17,947 nt of DNA, taken from positions 1-17,947 of the forward strand of contig JAGXAV010000006.1 in the NCBI GenBank assembly GCA_018971455.1, in the 5' to 3' direction. Below the pieces are notes generated by a model. The model did no database searches, had not been told where the DNA came from, and was given only the letters and a program-made list of their open reading frames with translations. Positions 1-7,221 of the stretch are shown in pieces (position 1 is the first letter of the stretch; each line of letters opens with the position of its first letter). Source of the stretch: Rhodospirillales bacterium (GTDB taxonomy: Bacteria > Pseudomonadota > Alphaproteobacteria > Acetobacterales > Acetobacteraceae). Both the position numbers and the translations under genes were made by a program.

Positions 1-197
1 AGCATCGCGGCCTGCGCGTGACGGTGCTGCTGCACACCCCACTGGACCCGGCCAGTTTCGCCGACCGCAAGGCGCTGGCGCGGGCGACTTGGCAGGCGGT
101 GGCGGACGGTGCCGCGACCCTGCGCCAGAACCGGCCGGCGGCGCCGATCACGGTTGCCGGCGAGAGCCGGCCGACGACCGAGCCGGTCTTTGTGTGA
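1..197 (+). CDS. plsC: Probable lysophospholipid (1-acylglycerol-3-phosphate) acyltransferase, C-terminal end
   Basis: Only the last 64 codons are present; the frame enters at base 3 and stops at TGA 195-197. The visible residues include LHTPLDPASFADRKALARAT, which matches the usual tail of bacterial PlsC-type acyltransferases, where a short beta strand is followed by a P-x-D-P segment and an 'F-x-DRKALA' helix. These membrane enzymes place the second acyl chain on lysophosphatidate in phospholipid synthesis. The HX4D active site would lie upstream of the window, so it cannot be checked. Context supports the call: in many Alphaproteobacteria a plsC-like gene sits directly before miaB. The last 20 residues are low-complexity and probably unstructured. 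Partial gene; identity rests on short similarity and gene order. Confidence 0.62.
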   Translation, partial: HRGLRVTVLLHTPLDPASFADRKALARATWQAVADGAATLRQNRPAAPITVAGESRPTTEPVFV

Positions 198-424
198 GGC
201 CGGCCGTTGCGTGACGCGGGGCTTTGTCCCGCCGCCGAATCGCTTGACATGCCCACCTGCGCTGCTGCGACACTGATGCCGCCGCGGGAGAGCGGCTGTG
301 CCGAGGGAGGGTGACGCGCGCGACCCGACAGGAACGCCCCGGACTTGACCGCGTGCAAGCGGTCCACGATGTCTCCGCTCTTTCCGGCCGGGCTGGTCCG
401 CCGGGGAGCAGGGATGTTGTGCGG

Positions 425-1834
425 ATGAGTGGCGGATTTGGGAGCGGCGGGGCGGCGGCGGACCCGGTGACGAGGGGCGAGCCGGCCAAAAAGGGCCTGC
501 ACGTCATCACCTGGGGCTGCCAGATGAATGTGTATGACAGCGGGCGGATGGCCGACGTGCTGGCGCCGCTCGGCTATGGCCCGGCCGGCTCCCTCGAGGG
601 GGCGGACATGGTGCTGCTCAATACCTGTCACATCCGCGAGCGCGCATCGGAAAAACTGTTCTCCGAACTCGGACGGCTGCGGGTCCTGAAAGAGGCGCGG
701 GCGGCTGCGGGAGAGCGGATGATCCTGGCCGTCGCCGGCTGCGTGGCCCAGGCCGAGGGGGCGGACATCCTTACCCGCGCGCCCTATGTGGACGTTGTTC
801 TGGGGCCGCAGAGCTATCATCGCCTGCCCGAGATGGTGGCCCGTGCCGCCCGTGCCGGGGGCGCGGTGATCGACACCGACTTTCCTGCCGAGAGCAAGTT
901 CGACCACCTGCCGGAGGCCGCGGCACCGCAAGGGCTTACCGCCTTTCTGACCATCCAGGAGGGGTGCGACAAGTTCTGCAGCTTCTGCGTCGTGCCCTAT
1001 ACCCGCGGCGCCGAGGCCAGCCGTCCGGCGGCGGCCGTGCTGGCCGAGGCGCGCCGGCTGGTGGCGCAGGGCGCGCGGGAGATCACCCTGCTCGGCCAGA
1101 ACGTCAATGCCTGGCATGGCGAGGGCCCGGACGGCCAGCCGGCAAGTCTTGCGCGGCTTGTGCGCTGGCTGGCGGAGATCCCTGATCTCGCTCGGATCCG
1201 CTACACCACATCTCATCCACGGGACATGGACGAGGATCTGATCACGGCGCATGGCGAGGTGGCGCAGCTGATGCCATTCCTGCATCTGCCGGTGCAATCG
1301 GGCTCGAACCGGGTGCTGGCGGCGATGAATCGCGGGCATGACGTGGCCGCGTTCCGCCGCATCATCGCGCGGCTGCGCGCGGCGCGGCCGGACATCGCGC
1401 TGTCATCGGATTTCATCGTCGGCCACCCAGGAGAGACCGAGCAGGATTTTGTCGCGACGCTCGATCTGGTGCGCGAGATCGGTTTTGCCGGCGCCTTCAG
1501 CTTCAAATACTCGGCCCGCCCGGGCACGCCGGCGGCGGGCGCGGCCGGGCAGGTGCCTGAGGCCCAGAAGGACCGGCGGCTGCAGGAATTGCAGACGCTG
1601 TTGCGCGACCAGCAGGCGGCCTTCAATGCTGGCTGCGTCGGGCTTTCGGTGCCGGTGCTGTTCACCGGCAAGGGGCGGCATGCCGGCCAGATCGCTGGCC
1701 GGTCGCCCTGGTTGCAGCCGGTCCATGTCATCGGACCTGAATCGCTGATCGGCCGCGAAATGCCGGTGAAGATTGCCGCAGCCCACACCAATTCATTGAG
1801 TGGAACCCTCGAACAGGAGAGAGTCTGCGCTTGA
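425..1834 (+). CDS. miaB: tRNA-2-methylthio-N6-isopentenyladenosine-37 synthase MiaB (radical SAM methylthiotransferase)
   Basis: MiaB adds a methylthio group to i6A37 of tRNAs reading UNN codons, using two [4Fe-4S] clusters and S-adenosylmethionine. The N-terminal UPF0004 domain carries the three cluster cysteines C32 (WGCQMN), C68 (NTCHIRE) and C106 (AGCVAQ). The radical SAM motif CxxxCxxC is at residues 181-188 (codons at 965, 977 and 986), and a TRAM-like RNA-binding domain fills the last 70 or so residues. With start ATG 425 the protein has 469 residues, normal for the family. The reading frame stays open back to GTG 311, but those 38 extra residues look non-conserved. A purine-rich stretch at 404-412 lies 12 bases before ATG 425. 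The stop overlaps the phoH start (TTGA), suggesting translational coupling. Confidence 0.96.
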   Translation: MSGGFGSGGAAADPVTRGEPAKKGLHVITWGCQMNVYDSGRMADVLAPLGYGPAGSLEGADMVLLNTCHIRERASEKLFSELGRLRVLKEARAAAGERMILAVAGCVAQAEGADILTRAPYVDVVLGPQSYHRLPEMVARAARAGGAVIDTDFPAESKFDHLPEAAAPQGLTAFLTIQEGCDKFCSFCVVPYTRGAEASRPAAAVLAEARRLVAQGAREITLLGQNVNAWHGEGPDGQPASLARLVRWLAEIPDLARIRYTTSHPRDMDEDLITAHGEVAQLMPFLHLPVQSGSNRVLAAMNRGHDVAAFRRIIARLRAARPDIALSSDFIVGHPGETEQDFVATLDLVREIGFAGAFSFKYSARPGTPAAGAAGQVPEAQKDRRLQELQTLLRDQQAAFNAGCVGLSVPVLFTGKGRHAGQIAGRSPWLQPVHVIGPESLIGREMPVKIAAAHTNSLSGTLEQERVCA

Positions 1835-2907
1835 CCCAGATCGCCCCGGCTGACCGCTCCCCCACTGCTTCCGCGATCCCCGCTGGCCTCGCCTCCGGGC
1901 GGACCGTCACGCTCAATTTCGCCGACAATGCGCTGCTCGCGCTGCTGCTCGGCGATCATGACCGGCACATGGTGCGGGTGGAGCAGGGGCTGGGGGTGCG
2001 ATTGTCGTGTCGTGGCAACCGGGTGGCGATTGCCGGCGACGCGGCGCGGGTGGAGGCGGCTCAGCAGGCGCTGGAAGGGCTCTATCGGCGGCTCGAGCAG
2101 GGCAGGGCGGTGAGCGCCAGCGATGTCGATGCGGCCATCAGGATGAGCGAGATTGACGATCCGCGGCTGCCGCAGGGCAAGCTCGCCCTGGCCGACCTGC
2201 CGGCGATCCAGACCAAGCGCGGCGCGGTCGGCCCGCGCAGCCCCGGCCAGGCGACCTACATGGAGATGCTCGGCCGGCAGGAGATGGTTTTCGGCATCGG
2301 GCCGGCCGGCACCGGCAAGACCTATCTGGCGGTGGCGCAGGCGGTGGCCATGCTGCTGGCCGGGCGGGTCGATCGCATCGTGCTGTCGCGCCCCGCGGTC
2401 GAGGCGGGCGAGCGGCTTGGCTTTCTTCCCGGGGACCTCAAGGAGAAGGTCGATCCCTATCTGCGGCCGCTTTACGATGCGCTGCACGACATGATGCCGG
2501 GCGAGCAGGTGATCCGGCGCATGGGCACCGGCGAGATCGAGGTGGCGCCGCTTGCCTTCATGCGCGGGCGAACCCTGGCGCATTCCTTCGTCATTCTCGA
2601 CGAGGCGCAGAACACAACGTCCGTGCAGATGAAGATGTTTCTGACCCGCATGGGCGAGGGCACGCGGATGGTGATCGCGGGTGATCTCAGCCAGGTTGAC
2701 CTGCCGGCCGGCACACGTTCCGGCCTGCGCGATGCGCTCGAGACGCTCGAGGGCGTGGCGGGCATCGGTGTCTGCCGTTTCGACAAGCGCGACGTCGTGC
2801 GCCATCCGCTGGTCGCCCGCATCGTCGATGCCTACGACCAGCGTGCCTCGGCCGAGCAGGACACCAGCGCGCGACGCGGGCGGGCTCCCGATGCGGCTGG
2901 CCGCTAG
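1831..2907 (+). CDS. phoH: PhoH family ATPase (YbeZ/PhoL-like)
   Basis: PhoH/YbeZ proteins are cytosolic ATPases with a helicase-like P-loop fold, linked to RNA metabolism and to the endonuclease YbeY, whose gene comes next. Walker A GPAGTGKT is at residues 157-164, the Walker B-like DEAQN at 257-261, and a sensor-like GDLSQVD at 284-290. An N-terminal region of about 70 residues (25-95) resembles the small KH-like nucleic-acid-binding domain of the YbeZ branch. The length of 358 residues is usual. Translation probably starts at TTG 1831, overlapping the miaB stop by four bases, with AGGAGAGAG at 1815-1823 seven bases upstream. Only two bases separate its stop from ybeY. The exact biochemical role of the family remains loosely defined. 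Confidence 0.95.
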   Translation: MTQIAPADRSPTASAIPAGLASGRTVTLNFADNALLALLLGDHDRHMVRVEQGLGVRLSCRGNRVAIAGDAARVEAAQQALEGLYRRLEQGRAVSASDVDAAIRMSEIDDPRLPQGKLALADLPAIQTKRGAVGPRSPGQATYMEMLGRQEMVFGIGPAGTGKTYLAVAQAVAMLLAGRVDRIVLSRPAVEAGERLGFLPGDLKEKVDPYLRPLYDALHDMMPGEQVIRRMGTGEIEVAPLAFMRGRTLAHSFVILDEAQNTTSVQMKMFLTRMGEGTRMVIAGDLSQVDLPAGTRSGLRDALETLEGVAGIGVCRFDKRDVVRHPLVARIVDAYDQRASAEQDTSARRGRAPDAAGR

Positions 2908-2909
2908 CG

Positions 2910-3368
2910 ATGGAACCGGGAACGAGTAGGGGCCCCGCGCGAGCGGGGGTCCAGGTCATCATCGCCGAGGCAGGCTGGCACCGGCTGGTACCGCACGTGG
3001 AGCGCCTGGCGCGCCGGGCGGCCGAGATGGCCGGCGGGGTGGGCAGCGTGGTGCTGGCCTCGGATTCCATGGTCAAGCAACTGAACGCGCGCCATCGGGG
3101 CCGCAACAAGCCGACTAATGTCCTGACCTTCGAGCCCGCCGGGCCGGGCCTGGCGGGCGAGATCATCCTGGCGCTCGGCACGGTGCGGCGCGAGGCACGG
3201 GCGGCGGACCGGCGGCCGGCACATCATCTGGCGCATCTGGTGGTGCATGGCGTACTGCATTTGCAGGGATTCGACCATGTGGAGGCCGGAGCCGCGCGGC
3301 GCATGGAGATGGCGGAGACGCGGGCGTTGGCGCGGCTCCGCCTGCCCAATCCGTGGCGCCGGGCATGA
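2910..3368 (+). CDS. ybeY: Endoribonuclease / rRNA maturation factor YbeY
   Basis: YbeY is a zinc-dependent single-strand endoribonuclease acting in 16S rRNA 3'-end maturation and 70S quality control. The metal-binding HxxxHxxxxxH motif is complete: H113, H117 and H123 in [11 protein letters not shown]. Upstream landmarks also fit: [10 protein letters not shown] (residues 66-75, family form R-x-K-x-x-T-N/D-VL-S/T-F) and GEIILA (83-88). The 152 residues match the family length. The ATG at 2910 lies two bases after the phoH stop, and the stop overlaps the corC start as ATGA, so miaB, phoH, ybeY and corC are very likely one transcript. The first 12 residues are poorly conserved in appearance, so a slightly later start is possible. 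Confidence 0.95.
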   Translation: MEPGTSRGPARAGVQVIIAEAGWHRLVPHVERLARRAAEMAGGVGSVVLASDSMVKQLNARHRGRNKPTNVLTFEPAGPGLAGEIILALGTVRREARAADRRPAHHLAHLVVHGVLHLQGFDHVEAGAARRMEMAETRALARLRLPNPWRRA

Positions 3369-4246
3369 GCGGGGTGTCGCGTGCCGGCTTGCTGGGCCGC
3401 CTGCGCGGGCGGCTGTCCCGTCGTGTCGCGGAGCCGGGTCTGCGCGAGTCGATTGCCGAACTGGTGCAGGAGGCCGAGGACGCGGCGCCGGTGCCCGGCC
3501 ACGCGCCGGAGCTCGATCGCCAGGAGCGGGTGCTGATCGCCAATGTGCTGCGCCTGCGCGGCACCACGGCCGATGACGTGATGGTGCCGCGCGCCGACAT
3601 CGTCGCCATGCGGCTGGATTGCACCTTCGAGGAGGCGGTGGCGCAGTTTCGCGCGGAGGGGCATTCGCGCCTGCCGATCTACCGCGAACAGCTCGACGAG
3701 ATCGTCGGCATGGTCCACCTGAAGGACGTGTTCTCCTATGTCGGGCGGCCGGAGGCGTTCAAGCTGGAGGCGCTGCTGCGCCGGCCGCTGATGGTGGCGC
3801 CGCAGGTGCCCGTGCTCGATCTGCTGCTGCAGATGCGCCAGGCGCGGATGCATCTTGCGCTGGTGGTCGACGAGTATGGCGGCATCGATGGGTTGGTGAC
3901 CATCGAGGATCTGGTTGAGACCATTACCGGTGACATTGCCGACGAGCATGACGAGGTGGCCGGGCCGATGGTGATCGAGCGCGGCGACGGCGCGCTCGAC
4001 ATGGATGCGCGCCTGCCGATCGAGGATTTCGAGGCGCGCATGGGGCCGGTCCTGACCGAGGATGAGCGCGAGGCCGACATCGACACCATCGGCGGGCTGG
4101 TGTTCACCCTCGCCGGGCGGGTGCCGGCCCGCGGGGAGGTGCTCGGCCACCCGTCCGGGGTGGAGTTTCGGGTGCTCGATGCCGATGCCCGCCGCATTCG
4201 ACGGCTGCGGGTGCGTCGGAGCCCCGCGCAGCAGGCCGCCGAATAG
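3365..4246 (+). CDS. corC: CorC/HlyC-type CBS-domain protein (hemolysin family)
   Basis: This is a soluble CorC/YbeX-type protein of 293 residues with no membrane segment. Two CBS domains cover about residues 72-128 (beginning VMVPRADI) and 136-195 (including [17 protein letters not shown]), followed by a CorC_HlyC transporter-associated domain at about 200-285. Family members bind adenine nucleotides; roles in Mg2+/Co2+ efflux and in ribosome/rRNA metabolism have been proposed, the latter matching its position after ybeY. The start at ATG 3365 overlaps the ybeY stop (ATGA); an in-frame ATG at 3353 is less likely. In many relatives lnt follows this gene, but here the next gene is on the opposite strand, four bases beyond the stop. 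Confidence 0.92.
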   Translation: MSGVSRAGLLGRLRGRLSRRVAEPGLRESIAELVQEAEDAAPVPGHAPELDRQERVLIANVLRLRGTTADDVMVPRADIVAMRLDCTFEEAVAQFRAEGHSRLPIYREQLDEIVGMVHLKDVFSYVGRPEAFKLEALLRRPLMVAPQVPVLDLLLQMRQARMHLALVVDEYGGIDGLVTIEDLVETITGDIADEHDEVAGPMVIERGDGALDMDARLPIEDFEARMGPVLTEDEREADIDTIGGLVFTLAGRVPARGEVLGHPSGVEFRVLDADARRIRRLRVRRSPAQQAAE

Positions 4247-4250
4247 GCTG

Positions 4251-5348
4251 CTACGGCAGCAGATCGGACAGGTGGCGGGTGTGGCCGGTGTCGATGTCGA
4301 TCACCACACTCATGCCGGCCCGTAATTCCGGCTGCCCGGCCTTGCGGTCGATCTGCACGCGCAGCGGAATGCGCTGGACCACCTTGACCCAGTTGCCCGA
4401 GGCATTCTGCGGCGGCAGCACCGAGAATTCCGCGCCGCTGGCCGGGGCGATGGACTGGACGCGGCCCTGCCAGGTTTGCCCCGGGTAGGTGTCCACGCTG
4501 ATCTGGACCTTGTTGCCGGGCTTCACCCAGGTCAGCTCCGTCTCTTTCGGATTGCCCTCGATCCATACATTGTCGGTGGAAACCAGCCCGAACGCAGCGC
4601 TGGCCGCGCCAAGATACATCCCCGGCTGGAGCGATTCGACCTGGGTGGCGATGCCGGCGAAAGGTGCGCGGACCACGGTGTGGTCGAGCTGGCGCTGCGC
4701 CTCGTCAACCTGCGACCGCGCCTGGAGGTACTGCGGTGTTTTCGTGACATCGACCTCGGCATTGCCGCCGAGGCGGGCGAGTTGAACCTGCGCCTGCATC
4801 TTGAGCCCCTCGATCGCGGCGCGGTCCACCGCGAGGCGGAACCGGGCATCGTCATATTCCGCGCGGGTGACGCCGCCGGATTTCACCAGATTGGCGAAGC
4901 GGTCGAAGTTCGCCTGGTCCGACTGCATCTGCGCCTGGCGGGCGGTGACGTCGGTGAGCATGCGCTGGTAGTCGCCCTTCATCGCTTCCATGGACAGCGC
5001 GACCTGCGCGAGATTGGCGCGGGCCCCGGCAAGGGCGATTTCGAACGGGTGCGGGTCGAGACGAAACAACACGTCGCCAGGGGCAACCTGCTGGCCCTCC
5101 TTGACCGCGACGGTCTGCACGATGCCCGAGACATCGGTGGAGACGGCGAGCTTGGCGGCGTGGACATAGGCGTCGTCGATCGAGACGTAGCGCCCGCCTT
5201 GCAGCCAGTAGGCGCCGGAGACGATGACGACCGCGGCAACGCCGCCGAGCATCAGGATAGGACGCAGGCGCCGCGCGCGGTGGCGCGGCCGCGTCTCGGC
5301 CACGGCGGCCCGCGGCATGGTGCCTGAAGTGGTGGCGGTCTGACTCAT
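4251..5348 (-). CDS. emrA: EmrA/HlyD-family membrane fusion protein (multidrug efflux periplasmic adaptor)
   Basis: Periplasmic adaptors of this family link an inner-membrane exporter to an outer-membrane channel. The 365-residue protein has a basic N-terminus, one membrane helix at about residues 30-50, then the EmrA signature YVSIDDAYVHA (54-64). A biotinyl-lipoyl half-motif lies at 68-100, a long alpha-hairpin/coiled-coil region at 105-225, the second lipoyl half (VVRAPFAG) at about 225-245, and the typical EmrA segment LPPQNASGNWVKVVQRIPLR at 311-330. The ATG at 5348 overlaps the marR stop by one base (TGATG), so the two genes are translationally coupled. EmrB, the MFS transporter normally encoded next, is absent: the gene ends four bases from the convergent corC. 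Whether the substrate is drug-like is inferred from family only. Confidence 0.93.
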   Translation of the reverse strand: MSQTATTSGTMPRAAVAETRPRHRARRLRPILMLGGVAAVVIVSGAYWLQGGRYVSIDDAYVHAAKLAVSTDVSGIVQTVAVKEGQQVAPGDVLFRLDPHPFEIALAGARANLAQVALSMEAMKGDYQRMLTDVTARQAQMQSDQANFDRFANLVKSGGVTRAEYDDARFRLAVDRAAIEGLKMQAQVQLARLGGNAEVDVTKTPQYLQARSQVDEAQRQLDHTVVRAPFAGIATQVESLQPGMYLGAASAAFGLVSTDNVWIEGNPKETELTWVKPGNKVQISVDTYPGQTWQGRVQSIAPASGAEFSVLPPQNASGNWVKVVQRIPLRVQIDRKAGQPELRAGMSVVIDIDTGHTRHLSDLLP

Positions 5349-5806
5349 CAGGCGGGATCCCGTTCGAGAATGCGGCTGCGTGTGCCCGCAGCGAGGTTGG
5401 TTTTCATGCGTTGCAGGCCGTCCTTGAGGGCGGCGATCATGGTCGGATCCATGCCGGTGGCGACGATGCTCAGCATGTCGGCGCGCTCGGCATGCAGCGC
5501 GGCCAGAACCGGGGCGGCGGCCGCACGCAAATGAAGGCGCCAGATCCGCCGGTCCGCCGGGTCGTCGCGCCGCTCGACCATGCCGCGCTCCTCCAGCCGG
5601 TCGATCAGCCGGGCGACGGTGATCGGCTCGACCTCCAGGATTTCGGCGAGCTCCTTCTGCGACAGGCCGGGCTGGCGCTCGAGGCGGAGGAGGATGATCC
5701 ATTGGGCGCGCGTCATGCCGTGGGCAGCCGCCCGCCGGTCCGCATCCAGCCGAAGCTGGTGGGCGGTTTCATGCAGGAGAAAGAGCAGGTCGATGCCGTT
5801 GGTCAC
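5348..5806 (-). CDS. MarR family transcriptional regulator
   Basis: This is a winged-helix MarR repressor, usually dimeric and released from DNA by small aromatic or phenolic ligands. With a GTG start at 5806 it has 152 residues, the usual family length. The helix-turn-helix covers about residues 43-75 (LSQKELAEILEVEPITVARL) and the wing includes DPADRRIWRLHL. The open frame continues 14 codons upstream to TTG 5848, but that stretch overlaps a palindrome and a promoter-like sequence, so the shorter form is preferred. No Shine-Dalgarno-like sequence precedes GTG 5806. It lies directly before and overlaps emrA, so it probably regulates that gene and itself. The ligand is unknown. Confidence 0.9.
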   Translation of the reverse strand: MTNGIDLLFLLHETAHQLRLDADRRAAAHGMTRAQWIILLRLERQPGLSQKELAEILEVEPITVARLIDRLEERGMVERRDDPADRRIWRLHLRAAAAPVLAALHAERADMLSIVATGMDPTMIAALKDGLQRMKTNLAAGTRSRILERDPA

Positions 5807-5811
5807 GCGCC

Positions 5812-5832
5812 AGATAATAAGCAGCGTTATCT
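5812..5832. promoter_or_regulatory. Inverted repeat, probable MarR operator
   Basis: Perfect arms AGATAA (5812-5817) and TTATCT (5827-5832) are separated by nine bases. The total of 21 bp is a typical size for a MarR-dimer site. A second overlapping inverted repeat, GTTA-N3-TAAC, is at 5826-5836. The block is AT-rich in otherwise GC-rich DNA and lies a few bases upstream of the preferred marR start, so self-repression of marR-emrA is the likely function. The binding itself is inferred. Confidence 0.6.
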
Positions 5833-5841
5833 TAACGTCAC
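5814..5841 (-). promoter_or_regulatory. Putative marR-emrA promoter
   Basis: Read on the minus strand, GTGACG (5841-5836, four of six matches to the sigma-70 -35 box) is followed after 16 bases by TATTAT (5819-5814, five of six matches to the -10 box). Transcription would start about seven bases later, at or right next to GTG 5806, which would make the message leaderless. The palindrome covers the -10 box and spacer. Prediction by eye only. Confidence 0.4.
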
Positions 5842-5892
5842 CCTGCAATCACCATGCACCAGCCGCTCGGCTGCCTTGTGCCGGTGGCCGAG

Positions 5893-6066
5893 CTACAGGA
5901 GGCTGCCGCCTGCCAGCAGGCCCAGCAAGAGGAAGACGAGGAAGGCCAGCAGGACGATAAAGAACAGGATGCGGGCGATGCCCGCCGTCGCCGCGGCGAT
6001 GCCGGTGAAGCCGAACAGGCCTGCGATGAGCGATACGATGAAGAAGAACAACGCCAGTCTCAGCAT
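5893..6066 (-). CDS. Small DUF1328-type (YtjA-like) membrane protein
   Basis: This is a 57-codon gene, from ATG 6066 to TAG at 5895-5893. It begins [20 protein letters not shown], continues with an Ala/Gly/Ile segment ([13 protein letters not shown]), and ends in a second very hydrophobic stretch closing with LLAGGSLL. This two-helix hairpin with a GLFGFTG turn and IARILF is the pattern of the DUF1328/YtjA family of small inner-membrane proteins, whose function is unknown; members are often linked to stress or stationary-phase expression. AAGGGA about eight bases upstream of ATG 6066 can serve as ribosome binding site. It sits alone between a hairpin after the uronate dehydrogenase-like gene and the marR promoter, so it may have its own promoter. 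Confidence 0.85.
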   Translation of the reverse strand: MLRLALFFFIVSLIAGLFGFTGIAAATAGIARILFFIVLLAFLVFLLLGLLAGGSLL

Positions 6067-6114
6067 CGATCTGGTCCCTTGCGGATGATGGCGCCGATAT
6101 GGGTCGTGCCTTTC

Positions 6115-6158
6115 GCTGGCCGCGGTGCTGCCGGTAAGCCGGCACCGCCGCGGCCAGC
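6115..6158 (-). terminator. Long GC-rich hairpin after the uronate dehydrogenase-like gene
   Basis: Outer arms GCTGGCCGCGG (6115-6125) and CCGCGGCCAGC (6148-6158) are perfectly complementary over 11 bp. After a small internal loop, an inner stem TGCCGG/CCGGCA closes on a 4-base loop. It begins seven bases after the stop codon of the minus-strand gene ending at 6166. There is no T-run, so it may be a weak or Rho-assisted terminator or an mRNA 3'-end stabiliser. Confidence 0.6.
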
Positions 6159-6165
6159 CCGGGCT

Positions 6166-7002
6166 TCAGAGCGGCTTCTTGAACAGCGGCGCCGACGGGG
6201 GGGCGGCGCGGGTGTAGTCCATGGCCGGATAGCCGCCGCCCTGGTAACGCTCCTCGATCGGGTTGTTGCTGACTTTGCCCTGCATCTGGGCCGCGAAGGG
6301 ATCGGCCGAGTCCTGCGGCAGCCAGCCCAGCGCCTCGCGCGCATCATGGCGCCAATAGGTACGACTGTTGTTCGATGCGCCCCAGATCACGCAATGCCCG
6401 GTGTTTTCGGCCAGGGTTGCGCGGGCGCATAGCCGGGCGAGATCCTCGTAGGAGAGCCAGGTGGACAGCATGCGGGCGTTGGCGACGTCTGGGAAGCACG
6501 AGCCGATGCGGACGTTGACGTTCTCGACGCCGTGCTTGAACCAGTAGAGCCGGCCCATCAGCTCGCCATAGGCCTTGGACAGGCCGTAGAAGCCGTCCGG
6601 CATGAACTGGCAGTCGTCATCAAGTGGTGTGGCGCGCTCATGGAAGCCGATGCTGTGGTTTGACGAGGCGAACAGCACGCGCGCGCCCTCGCGGCGGGCG
6701 GCCTCGTAAATGTGGTAGAGGCCACGCAGATTGGGGCCGAGCACCTCCTCGAACGGGTGTTCGGTGGAGACGCCGCCAAAATGCAGGATCATGCCGCAGC
6801 CCTCGGCGAGGCGCAGGATGGTCACGCCGTCATTGAGGTCGGCGCGGGTGAAGGTGGCGCCCGGCGGCAAGGGGTCGGGGAAGGCGGCGATGTCGGTCAG
6901 GCGCAACGTCCAGCCCCTGGCGGCCAGGCTGCGCGCGAGGTAGCGGCCGAGATTGCCCGAGGCGCCGGTCAGCAGCACGGGCTTGGCGGGATGGTCGGTC
7001 AT
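6166..7002 (-). CDS. udh: Uronate dehydrogenase-like NAD-dependent epimerase/dehydratase (extended SDR)
   Basis: Uronate dehydrogenase oxidises D-galacturonate and D-glucuronate with NAD+ to the aldarolactones. The 278-residue protein starts with the dinucleotide-binding motif TGASGNLG (about residues 10-17). The segments HFGGVSTEHPFEEVL, FASSNHSIGFH (catalytic Ser region), YGLSKAYGE (YxxxK), VRIGSC and MLSTWLSYEDL all follow the known bacterial Udh pattern. The start is ATG 7002; GAGGG lies about nine bases upstream. The last 35 residues, rich in Gly, Pro and Tyr, look like an extension beyond the usual 265-residue enzymes. No uronate catabolic genes are next to it, so the true sugar substrate could differ. 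It reads away from the aspartyl protease operon. Confidence 0.8.
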   Translation of the reverse strand: MTDHPAKPVLLTGASGNLGRYLARSLAARGWTLRLTDIAAFPDPLPPGATFTRADLNDGVTILRLAEGCGMILHFGGVSTEHPFEEVLGPNLRGLYHIYEAARREGARVLFASSNHSIGFHERATPLDDDCQFMPDGFYGLSKAYGELMGRLYWFKHGVENVNVRIGSCFPDVANARMLSTWLSYEDLARLCARATLAENTGHCVIWGASNNSRTYWRHDAREALGWLPQDSADPFAAQMQGKVSNNPIEERYQGGGYPAMDYTRAAPPSAPLFKKPL

Positions 7003-7164
7003 GGCGGTATGCCCTCTGTCATTCGGTGGCGCAGAGAGACATTCCGCCGCCGCGCCGTCAACCGCCGGGGTCAAGCGTGCGGCGGCCGGTGAACGCGCCA
7101 CCGCAGGCCCGCGGGCGCCCGCCACGGCCACGCCCCCTGCCGCTCCTGTTTTGCGAGCAATTTC

Positions 7165-7203
7165 ATCGGCATGGAATCGCGCCGTGATTCCATTCGAGCC
7201 GAT
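7165..7203. promoter_or_regulatory. Inverted repeat / hairpin upstream of the protease-CDF-B12 operon
   Basis: Arms ATGGAATC (7171-7178) and GATTCCAT (7186-7193) flank seven bases, and outer arms ATCGGC (7165-7170) and GCCGAT (7198-7203) extend the symmetry with a four-base bulge. The element ends 18 bases before the chosen start ATG 7222. It could be an operator for a dimeric regulator or a 5' mRNA hairpin. No regulator is identified, and it does not resemble a cobalamin riboswitch. Confidence 0.5.
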
Positions 7204-7221
7204 ATCGCTCTAGGTTCGGGG

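Noticed and set aside
216..232. Possible terminator after plsC (GCGGG/CCCGC stem)
   Set aside because: Only five base pairs with a seven-base loop and no T-run; too weak to call.
1213..2805. Long minus-strand open frame (530 codons) opposite miaB and phoH
   Set aside because: It lies wholly antisense to two clearly recognised genes, has a His/Arg-rich composition typical of reverse-frame reading in GC-rich DNA, and shows no known domain.
4247..4260. GCTGC-N4-GCAGC hairpin at the corC/emrA convergence
   Set aside because: Five base pairs, overlaps the emrA stop and coding end, no T-run; not enough to call a terminator.
4476..5327. 283-codon plus-strand open frame opposite emrA
   Set aside because: It mirrors a well-supported emrA gene and its translation is Asp/Gly/Val/Leu-rich antisense sequence with no family motif.
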